From CAVVVS01 sp963751355 (GTDB taxonomy: Bacteria; Bacteroidota; Ignavibacteria; Ignavibacteriales; Ignavibacteriaceae): a DNA stretch of 64,000 bases. The translations under genes were made by a program, and so were the position numbers. Below the pieces are notes generated by a model, which was given only the letters and a program-made list of their open reading frames with translations, was not told the origin of the DNA and searched no databases. Each line of letters starts with the position of its first letter. The first letter of the stretch is position 1. Of this stretch, positions 54,667 to 61,658 are shown one piece after another. The DNA lies in assembly GCA_963751355.1 (NCBI GenBank), contig CAVVVS010000102.1, forward strand, positions 1-64,000, given 5' to 3'.

Positions 54667-56487
54667 ATGGAAAAGATTAAGAAATTCTCTTCATTTAAAG
54701 AAATTGTACAGGCAATGGGGTTAGTTTTCGGTGATATCGGAACAAGTCCCATTTATACACTCACTGTCATCTTTACACTTACCGCACCGACGCAGGAAAA
54801 CTTAATGGGTGTATTATCTCTTTTGTTCTGGTCGCTTGTTATGCTTGTGACAACAGAATATGCCTGGCTCGCTATGAGTTTAAGTATAAAGGGTGAGGGC
54901 GGTATAATAGTCCTAAAAGAAATTTTGGCAAGCAGCGTAAAGACAGGGAGAAGAGCAGCATTTGCAACTTTCTTAGGATTTGTCGGAGTTTCTTTGCTGA
55001 TGGGTGACGGCGTAATTACACCGGCTATTAGTATTTTATCCTCCGTAGAAGGATTACAATTAATTCCTGGCATCGGAAATATTTCGGTTACAACAATTAT
55101 TATTGTTACGAGTATAATTACAATTTTGCTTTTCGCATTCCAGTATAACGGAACCGATAAAGTCTCGACTTCATTCGGACCAATAATGGTGATTTGGTTT
55201 TCTTCTTTACTCCTATCGGGACTTTATTCAATTACGTACGGACCCAGTGTTTTACTCGCTATTAGCCCACATTATGCGATTGAATTTATGTTACATAACG
55301 GATTATCAGGATTCTTTGTACTTAGCGAAGTAATTCTTTGTGCAACCGGCGGTGAAGCTCTTTATGCCGATATGGGGCATTTAGGGAGTGAACCGATAAG
55401 GCATGCATGGTATTTTGTATTTTTTGCCCTTGTGATTAATTACTTCGGACAGGGGGCGTTCATGATGTCGCATAATGTACATGATTTTGTGCTGTTCGCC
55501 ATGATTAAATCGATTTCCGGAATTTTATATGTGCCTTTCTTAATTTTAACGTTATTTGCCACAATTATTGCATCACAGGCTATGATTAGTGCAGTTATGT
55601 CGCTTGTTTACCAGGGGATAACTACGCGTGTGTTTCCCTTAATGAAAGTAAAATACACTTCAAGCCATCTGAAATCGCAAATTTATATTGGCAGTGTCAA
55701 CTGGATACTTCTCATTGCCGTTTTATTAATGGTTCTCTTCTTTCAAAAGTCCGAAAATTTGGCTGCCGCATACGGTTTAGCCGTTACAGCAACAATGACT
55801 ATAAGTGCGATGTTTATGATCTGGATTTTCAAAATACGTAAACACAAACTGAAAATGTTTATAGCAGTATTAGTGTTCATTACGGATTTCTTTTTCTTAA
55901 TCGCGGTATTTAATAAAATACCTCACGGCGGATACTGGTCATTAGTAATTGCCGCCATACCTTTCATCATAATTCAACTTTGGTCGAAGGGCGGACAATC
56001 GATGCATAAATCATTCCGTTCACTTCCTATTGAAACTTTTTTAGTAAGTTATGAGCAAATTTATAAGTTGGGTAATAATATAAAGGGAACAGCCCTGTTT
56101 TTCACTAAAAATGTGCACGAAGTTCCTCCTTATATGGTGCATTGTATAATTCGCGGGAATATCATTTATGAAAATAATGTTTTAGTATCTATTATTACTA
56201 CGGATAATCCTTACGGGATAACTTTTAATAAGATTGACAAAATCGCGTCGGGTTTATCTGCAATAAAAATACATGTCGGGTATATGGAAATACTAGATCT
56301 GCCGGCATTGCTGAAAGAGAATGACATTTCCGAAAAAGTTATATTCTACGGCGTGGAAGAAATAATTACAAATAAGCCACTGCTAAAGGTGTATGCATTT
56401 CTAAAGCTTATCACACCTTCCTTTGTAAGGTTTTATAAACTCCCCTATAATAGATTGCATGGTGTGTTAACAAGATTGGAACTGTAA
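54667..56487 (+). CDS. kup: KUP/HAK/KT potassium uptake protein
   Basis: 606 aa. The family signature lies at the N-terminus (GLVFGDIGTSPIYTL), followed by LIFWSLxx-like helix 2, GEGGIIVLKE, LLMGDGVITPAISILSSVEGL and TGGEALYADMGHLG. Twelve helices lie in the first ~430 residues; the cytosolic C-terminal domain (~450-606) completes the protein. It imports K+ by proton symport. It lies 174 nt after the NhaC gene and is probably transcribed from its own promoter in the AT-rich gap. Confidence 0.94.
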   Translation: MEKIKKFSSFKEIVQAMGLVFGDIGTSPIYTLTVIFTLTAPTQENLMGVLSLLFWSLVMLVTTEYAWLAMSLSIKGEGGIIVLKEILASSVKTGRRAAFATFLGFVGVSLLMGDGVITPAISILSSVEGLQLIPGIGNISVTTIIIVTSIITILLFAFQYNGTDKVSTSFGPIMVIWFSSLLLSGLYSITYGPSVLLAISPHYAIEFMLHNGLSGFFVLSEVILCATGGEALYADMGHLGSEPIRHAWYFVFFALVINYFGQGAFMMSHNVHDFVLFAMIKSISGILYVPFLILTLFATIIASQAMISAVMSLVYQGITTRVFPLMKVKYTSSHLKSQIYIGSVNWILLIAVLLMVLFFQKSENLAAAYGLAVTATMTISAMFMIWIFKIRKHKLKMFIAVLVFITDFFFLIAVFNKIPHGGYWSLVIAAIPFIIIQLWSKGGQSMHKSFRSLPIETFLVSYEQIYKLGNNIKGTALFFTKNVHEVPPYMVHCIIRGNIIYENNVLVSIITTDNPYGITFNKIDKIASGLSAIKIHVGYMEILDLPALLKENDISEKVIFYGVEEIITNKPLLKVYAFLKLITPSFVRFYKLPYNRLHGVLTRLEL

Positions 56488-56955
56488 AATAATCTGGGAG
56501 AATGTTTCTACGTTTTTGGTAATTGGACTCGAATAAAGTCTCTATCAGAATAACCTGTTTGAAGATTCTGATGAAGTACAAAATAAACATATTGTTACGT
56601 CCTTTCAATTATTTATCGCTTACAAATGGGATCTGGATAGAGGCTTAGTAAATTTGATGATTCTAAATAAAAAAATATGCTCATTCTCAATTAACATTTT
56701 ATATGTTACTATCTATGGATATAGCAGAAATCAAAAAAAATAAATGACCTAATTTATTTCAACGGAACCTATTGAGCTTATTGGGGCGGTTGTACGCATT
56801 CAATTGAACTTATTATAAACACTTGTTTTTTCACTATCAGTTTTGAAGATTAAATAAAAATATCAAAAATAATTTGAACTGATAGAATTTTTAGATTTAT
56901 TTAGAATAGTTAGAAAAATTAACATTTAAATCCAGTCTTAGAGGGGAATAATTAA
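56488..56955. other. Long AT-rich gap with one inverted repeat
   Basis: 468 nt between kup and the secreted hydrolase gene, with no gene seen. CTATCAGTT (56834-56842) and AACTGATAG (56877-56885) are perfect 9-bp inverted repeats 34 nt apart, ~70 nt before the ATG; they could form a leader hairpin or bind a dimeric regulator. A ribosome site AGAGGGG (56940-56946) precedes the ATG. Confidence 0.4.
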
Positions 56956-58026
56956 ATGTTATCTAAATTAAAAATAACCCTGCTAAGTATAATCCTAGTT
57001 TTCTCGTCTTCTATATTTAAATCATTCCCTCAAAGTAATAATTCCCGGGATACAATTTGCGTAGCATTTTGGAACCTGGAAAATTTATTCGATACCGTAG
57101 ATGATCCGAAGAAAAACGATGAAGAATTTTTACCCGAAGGTAGAAAGCAATGGACAAAGGAAAAACTTCACGAAAAACTCGAACATTTAGCAAAGGTTAT
57201 TTCCTCTATGAATGATAACAAGGGCCCCGATATCATGGGCTTTTGTGAGGTCGAGCATCGTGCATTAATAGATTCGATGCTTTCAGAGTATATTCAAAAT
57301 AAAAATTATAAAATTGCATATGCCGAGTCACCGGATAAAAGGGGTATTGATAACGGGATGATTTATGATTCAGTCAAATTCAAATTGCTATCGATTAAGG
57401 CCGATACAGTTACTTTACCGGATAAATATCCGACAAGATTTATCCTTAACGTGAATTTACAATACAGAGTTAAAGACACATTAGTATTATTTGTCAATCA
57501 TTGGCCATCCCGCAGCGGCGGCGAATTGAAATCGGAACCTAACAGAATAAGTGCGGCAGAAACTCTTTCCGGTCAGGTAAAAAAATATTTCATGAAAAAT
57601 TCAAATGCTAATATTATTATTATGGGTGACTTTAATGATGAACCGGGTAATAAATCGATTCTCAAAACATTAAATGCACATTCATTCAGTTGCAAAAGTG
57701 ATACAGGTCAATCAGATTTTAAGCAAATGAATAATGAATTGTATAATTTAGCATACCGTTTATATGAAAATGATGAAGGTTCCTATAAATATCATGATGA
57801 TTGGAATATGTTAGATCAAATGATTGTATCGGCTAATTTACTTGGCAATAAACCCCTCAGATATCTTTGTAATTCTTTTGCAATTTATAAACCTTCATTC
57901 ATGATAACACATTCAGGTAAATATAAAGGTACTCCTTTCCCTACATACGGTGGCAGCAGGTACTTAGGGGGTTACAGCGATCATTTTCCGGTTACGGCTA
58001 AATTTCTATTTGATAAGAAGAGATAA
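56956..58026 (+). CDS. Secreted endonuclease/exonuclease/phosphatase-fold hydrolase
   Basis: 356 aa. An N-terminal signal peptide (hydrophobic residues ~8-25, end near FPQ) is followed by the EEP fold. Metal and catalytic motifs are WNLENLFDTVDDP (N-terminal Asn), GFCEVEHRA (Glu), VNHWPSRSGG (His), IMGDFNDEPGN (Asp/Asn) and GGYSDHFPVTA (Asp-His pair). Relatives in Bacteroidota are exported nucleases or phosphodiesterases. The substrate is unknown; nucleic acid scavenging is plausible. It ends 3 nt before the SDR gene, so the two form an operon. Confidence 0.85.
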   Translation: MLSKLKITLLSIILVFSSSIFKSFPQSNNSRDTICVAFWNLENLFDTVDDPKKNDEEFLPEGRKQWTKEKLHEKLEHLAKVISSMNDNKGPDIMGFCEVEHRALIDSMLSEYIQNKNYKIAYAESPDKRGIDNGMIYDSVKFKLLSIKADTVTLPDKYPTRFILNVNLQYRVKDTLVLFVNHWPSRSGGELKSEPNRISAAETLSGQVKKYFMKNSNANIIIMGDFNDEPGNKSILKTLNAHSFSCKSDTGQSDFKQMNNELYNLAYRLYENDEGSYKYHDDWNMLDQMIVSANLLGNKPLRYLCNSFAIYKPSFMITHSGKYKGTPFPTYGGSRYLGGYSDHFPVTAKFLFDKKR

Positions 58027-58029
58027 GAC

Positions 58030-58740
58030 ATGAAAAAAGAATTATTAATATTTGGTGCAAACGGTGCCCTGGGAAAAGGTATAACCGAAACTATGATTAA
58101 AAAAGACTATGATAAAATTTATCTCTTTGACTTTAATTTTAATGAAAATGATCTTAACAATTCCGGTACAGAAACAATAATAGTAAAAGATTTGTCCGTT
58201 GAAGAAAACGTAATAGAGGCTTTTAAGCATGTACATGCTTCGGAAGATAAAAATCTCTTCCTGTACAGCACAATCGGAGGATTTTTAGGCGGGAAAACTT
58301 TATGGGAGTCGGAATCATCGGATTGGGACAAAATATTCGATATTAATTTGAAAGCAAATTATCTTATCGGAAAACACTTTGCAAAATTAGTAGAACAATC
58401 ATCCGCCGGTTCTCTTTGTTATACTGCAGCATTTACAGGGCTTGAAGCAGAAGCAAAAAAAGGTCCTTACGGAATTTCAAAAAGTGCATTAATTCATTTA
58501 GTAAAAACATTCGCATTAGAAGCAAAAGAAATAAAATTATCGGTCAATGCTATTGCTCCCTATATAATTGATACGCCCGCAAACAGGAAGTGGATGAAAA
58601 ATGAAGATTTTTCAAGTTGGATAAAACCTAGCGAAATTGGTGAAATGGCGCATAGTATTTTCAAAAATTTCTATTTTATTTCCGGCAATATAATTCAACT
58701 AAAAAGCAGGTTCGAATTAACCGGAGGAATTGCCCAATAA
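58030..58740 (+). CDS. Short-chain dehydrogenase/reductase family protein
   Basis: 236 aa. The Rossmann dinucleotide loop is FGANGALGKGI (GxxGxxG-type), and the catalytic Tyr/Lys are in YGISKSALIH; the catalytic Ser position lies in CYTAAFTGLEA, where Thr replaces the usual Ser. The NAIAPYIIDTP strand follows, as in classical SDRs. It is a NAD(P)-dependent oxidoreductase with an unknown substrate. The YSTIGGFLGGKTLWE segment resembles the quinoid dihydropteridine-reductase-like SDR branch, but weakly. It follows the EEP hydrolase by 3 nt. Confidence 0.8.
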   Translation: MKKELLIFGANGALGKGITETMIKKDYDKIYLFDFNFNENDLNNSGTETIIVKDLSVEENVIEAFKHVHASEDKNLFLYSTIGGFLGGKTLWESESSDWDKIFDINLKANYLIGKHFAKLVEQSSAGSLCYTAAFTGLEAEAKKGPYGISKSALIHLVKTFALEAKEIKLSVNAIAPYIIDTPANRKWMKNEDFSSWIKPSEIGEMAHSIFKNFYFISGNIIQLKSRFELTGGIAQ

Positions 58741-58773
58741 AGACAAAAATATGTTTTTACGGTAATTATAATA

Positions 58774-58802
58774 TTGACTTTGTTTTTCGAAATCATTATT
58801 GT
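58774..58802 (+). promoter_or_regulatory. Candidate promoter of the exbB-exbD-exbD operon
   Basis: TTGACT (58774-58779) and TATTGT (58797-58802) are 17 nt apart, a sigma-70-like arrangement, ~80 nt before the exbB ATG. A strong ribosome site CAGGAGGT (58870-58877) lies just upstream of that ATG. Confidence 0.35.
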
Positions 58803-58884
58803 TAAGGCATATTTTTAAGAATTTTATTGGAGCTTTTCTCTCCTTTAGATCAAATATATTTAATTATTCAGGAGGTTACCTTTT

Positions 58885-59586
58885 ATGGAATTAATAGCTG
58901 TTATGTCATCAATCATAAATGTGATTGCGCAGGCTACTCAAAATCAAAGTCCCCTAAACTGGTTGGCTGAAAAGTATGCTGCCGGCGGTATATTTATGCA
59001 TCCAATTTTAGCTTGTTTAGTACTTGGCTTGGGTTTTTGTATTGAAAGGTTTTGGACACTTTCCAGGGCAAGAGTTAATACCAAGCAGTTTATACTTAAT
59101 GTTACCAAAACCCTTCAAGAGGGTGGAATTGAAGCTGCAAAAGAAGTTTGTGCTAATACAAGAGGACCCGTTGCTTCTGTATTTCATGCAGGTCTTTTAA
59201 GAGCAGATGAAGGTCTAGAGGCTGCTGAAAAAGCTATTGTTACCTACGGCGGAATAGAAATGGGTTTCCTCGAAAAAGGAATGATTTGGATCTCAACATT
59301 TATTACCATCGCACCAATGCTTGGGTTTACCGGTACTGTACAGGGTATGATCTCAGCTTTTGATGCCATTAAAGAAGCAGCTCAAATTTCTCCGGCAATT
59401 GTGGCAAATGGTATTTCTATTGCACTTTTGACCACACTTTTCGGTCTTGTTGTCGCAATGTTGCTTCAGGTCATGTACAACTATTTTATCTCAAGAATTG
59501 ATAAATTGGTCGGTGACATGGAAGAAAGCTCTGTAGAATTAATTGATGCTCTTTATGATTATAAATCAAAAGGCGGCAGTAAATAA
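58885..59586 (+). CDS. MotA/TolQ/ExbB proton channel family protein
   Basis: 233 aa. Three membrane helices: ~35-55 (MHPILACLVLGLGFCIERFW), ~133-155 (WISTFITIAPMLGFTGTVQGMISAF in part) and ~172-195 (NGISIALLTTLFGLVVAMLLQV in part). The helix 2-3 motif APMLGFTGTVxGMIxAF and the AL-TT-GL motif are family hallmarks. With ExbD-type partners it forms the inner-membrane proton channel that energises outer-membrane uptake or envelope constriction. It is followed by two ExbD genes; no TonB or TolB gene is seen in the window. Confidence 0.9.
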   Translation: MELIAVMSSIINVIAQATQNQSPLNWLAEKYAAGGIFMHPILACLVLGLGFCIERFWTLSRARVNTKQFILNVTKTLQEGGIEAAKEVCANTRGPVASVFHAGLLRADEGLEAAEKAIVTYGGIEMGFLEKGMIWISTFITIAPMLGFTGTVQGMISAFDAIKEAAQISPAIVANGISIALLTTLFGLVVAMLLQVMYNYFISRIDKLVGDMEESSVELIDALYDYKSKGGSK

Positions 59587-59645
59587 ATTAACGGGTCTCC
59601 TTTATAAAAGCACCAATTTAGTAAATAAAATGTGAGTATTCCACA

Positions 59646-60173
59646 ATGATGAAGAAAAGAAAATTAGCAGAAGCTAATATCCCTACAAGTTCTATGGCGG
59701 ATATTGCATTTCTCCTTTTACTGTTCTTTTTGGTTGCAACCGTTATTGATGTTGATACTGGTATCGGATTAACCCTTCCGGAATATGTTAAAGACATCAA
59801 ACAAGTAAAAGTACCTAAGAACAGAATGGCTGCATTACTGATTAATGCTAGCGGTGATGTCTTGTTGGATAATCAGCCTATTTCAATGTATCAAATAAAA
59901 GATGCACTGAAAAAAAGAATCGCTTCTAAAATTGATCTTCCAAGCGATCAAAAATTAATCGTTTCGGTAAAGACTGATAAAAAGACCATCTATGATGTAT
60001 ATGTTGATGCATTGGATCAGATTAAACAGGCTTATTTCGAAGTAAGAGATGAATATTCCCAATCCCATTATGGAAAAAAGATGGATAATCTTAATTCCGA
60101 TGAACAAAAATTAGTTAAGGAAAAAATTCCTATAATCATTTCAATTGCAGAACCAGAATCGGTAAAAAAATAA
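59646..60173 (+). CDS. ExbD/TolR family protein, first copy
   Basis: 175 aa. A short cytoplasmic N-terminus with TSSMADIAFLLLLFFLVATVI holds the single membrane helix and the essential proton-carrying Asp (~residue 20). A periplasmic domain follows (VPKNRMAALLINASGDVLLDNQPIS ... LIVSVKTDKKTIYDVYVDALDQIK, landmarks). It partners ExbB. It is 60 nt after exbB and 16 nt before the second exbD; two ExbD-type proteins per ExbB is the usual Bacteroidota arrangement. Confidence 0.9.
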   Translation: MMKKRKLAEANIPTSSMADIAFLLLLFFLVATVIDVDTGIGLTLPEYVKDIKQVKVPKNRMAALLINASGDVLLDNQPISMYQIKDALKKRIASKIDLPSDQKLIVSVKTDKKTIYDVYVDALDQIKQAYFEVRDEYSQSHYGKKMDNLNSDEQKLVKEKIPIIISIAEPESVKK

Positions 60174-60189
60174 GATTAGAGGATTAAGA

Positions 60190-60603
60190 ATGAAATTTGA
60201 AAAAAGAAGATCTGGTACTAAACAGGAAATACCAACTGCGTCTATGCCTGATATAGTATTTATGTTGCTGTTGTTTTTCATGGTTACTACCACTTTAAGA
60301 AAAGTAGATGTATTAGTGCATTTCACTTTACCTAAAGCCAAAGCAATAGAAAAAATTGAAAATAAAAGACTTATTGATTACATGTGGGTCGGTAGATCGG
60401 GTAGAATTCAGATAAATGATAGTATCGTGAAGGTAAATCAGATTGAACCGATAATGTATAAAAAACGCCAAGCACTTCACGAAATTATAGTTTCTCTGAG
60501 AATTGATAAAAATACCGATATGGGCTTGGTTACCGATATTCAACAGGAACTAAGAAAAGCAGATTGTTTGAGGATCAATTATTCGACTAATGTTAAGATT
60601 TAG
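60190..60603 (+). CDS. ExbD/TolR family protein, second copy
   Basis: 137 aa. The same membrane segment pattern, ASMPDIVFMLLLFFMVTTTL, carries the key Asp (~residue 21); the periplasmic domain is shorter and includes HEIIVSLRIDKNTDMGLVTDIQQELRKADCLRINY (landmark). It probably forms a heterodimer with the first ExbD inside the ExbB pentamer. A ribosome site AGAGGA precedes ATG. The operon ends at the terminator at 60636. Confidence 0.88.
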   Translation: MKFEKRRSGTKQEIPTASMPDIVFMLLLFFMVTTTLRKVDVLVHFTLPKAKAIEKIENKRLIDYMWVGRSGRIQINDSIVKVNQIEPIMYKKRQALHEIIVSLRIDKNTDMGLVTDIQQELRKADCLRINYSTNVKI

Positions 60604-60635
60604 AAATATTTTATTTCATTAGTAAAAATTTAATT

Positions 60636-60669
60636 AGGCAGGACGATTTTTTAAATCTCCTGCCTTTTT
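60636..60669 (+). terminator. Intrinsic terminator of the exb operon
   Basis: AGGCAGGA (60636-60643) pairs with TCCTGCCT (60658-60665), an 8-bp stem with a 14-nt loop followed by TTTTT. It is 33 nt after the second exbD stop. Confidence 0.85.
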
Positions 60670-60687
60670 CACATTAAGAGGTAACCT

Positions 60688-61140
60688 ATGAGTTTAAAAG
60701 AGCAAATAACTGAAGATATTAAATCTGCCATGAAATCCGGCGATAAGCTGCGCCTTGAAACTATTCGATCTATCCGTGCTCTGATCCTGGAATTTGAAAA
60801 AAGCGGCTCAGGAAAAGAGCTTAATGAGGAAGAAGAAATTAAAATGCTTAGCAGTGCCGTAAAAAAAAGAAAAGAGTCAATTGATTTATTCCGTAAAGCC
60901 GGTAGGGAGGAACTTGCACTTAAAGAAGAAACTGAATTAAATATTTTATTAAACTATCTCCCAAAACAACTGAACCAAGATGAAATTATACAAAAAGTCA
61001 AAGAAATAGCTGACTCAATAGGTGCGGTTTCTAAATCTGATTTTCCCAAATTAATGCCTGAAGTAATGAGACAGTTAAAAGGCAAAGCCGATGGCAAAAC
61101 TGTGAAAGATATTGTGCTAAGATATTTGGAAAGCAAGTGA
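60688..61140 (+). CDS. YqeY/GatB-like domain protein
   Basis: 150 aa, all-helical. MSLKEQITEDIKSAMKSGD-KLRLETIRSIRAL at the N-terminus and KGKADGKTVKDIVLRYL at the C-terminus are typical of stand-alone YqeY proteins, which resemble the tRNA-binding tail of GatB. The EEEIKMLSSAVKKRKESIDLFRKAGREEL middle (landmark) is also characteristic. Function is not established; a role with aminoacyl-tRNA or ribosome-associated processes has been proposed for the fold. Ribosome site AGAGG is 8 nt before ATG. It overlaps cvpA by 4 nt (GTGA). Confidence 0.9.
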   Translation: MSLKEQITEDIKSAMKSGDKLRLETIRSIRALILEFEKSGSGKELNEEEEIKMLSSAVKKRKESIDLFRKAGREELALKEETELNILLNYLPKQLNQDEIIQKVKEIADSIGAVSKSDFPKLMPEVMRQLKGKADGKTVKDIVLRYLESK

Positions 61141-61658
61141 ATCTGCTCGATATTATAATTATGACCGTCATTTTTATCGGGTTTATTCTCGGATTTAAAG
61201 ACGGTTTAATAAGAAAACTTATCGGATTGTTAGGGTTTGCATTAGCTATTACATTAGCAGTAATTTATGCGGGTAATTTGGGTAAAGTCGTTGAAAATAT
61301 ATTGGACATTGAATTTTATCTTTCAAAAATTATTGCCGGTATAACAATATTTATTTTGGTTCTGGTTTTAACTTCGATAATTAAGAGAGTTGTCCATCCG
61401 TTTGATAAAATAAATAATCTAATGAATCAATTAGTGGGGGGATTTGTCGGCGTAATCCAGATATTATTTTTTTTGAGCGCAATATTTTATTTAATAAATA
61501 TTTTTAACGAGCCTTCGGAAAATTCAAAAAAATCCTCTATCTTTTATCAAAAAGTATATGATATAATCCCGTCCACTATTGATTATATAAGCGGCTATTC
61601 TCCTAAGACCAAAAAATTTATAAAAAACTATTTTAACGAAAAAGATACACTTAAATGA
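61137..61658 (+). CDS. CvpA family membrane protein
   Basis: 173 aa from GTG 61137, which overlaps the yqeY stop. Four membrane helices are visible: LLDIIIMTVIFIGFILGFKDG (~2-22), LIGLLGFALAITLAVIYAG (~30-48), IIAGITIFILVLVLTSIIKR (~65-84) and LVGGFVGVIQILFFLSAIFYL (~99-119), followed by a soluble tail. This matches the CvpA (colicin V production) family, often linked to envelope integrity, and often encoded beside mutS2 as here. Function is not settled. Confidence 0.88.
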   Translation: MNLLDIIIMTVIFIGFILGFKDGLIRKLIGLLGFALAITLAVIYAGNLGKVVENILDIEFYLSKIIAGITIFILVLVLTSIIKRVVHPFDKINNLMNQLVGGFVGVIQILFFLSAIFYLINIFNEPSENSKKSSIFYQKVYDIIPSTIDYISGYSPKTKKFIKNYFNEKDTLK

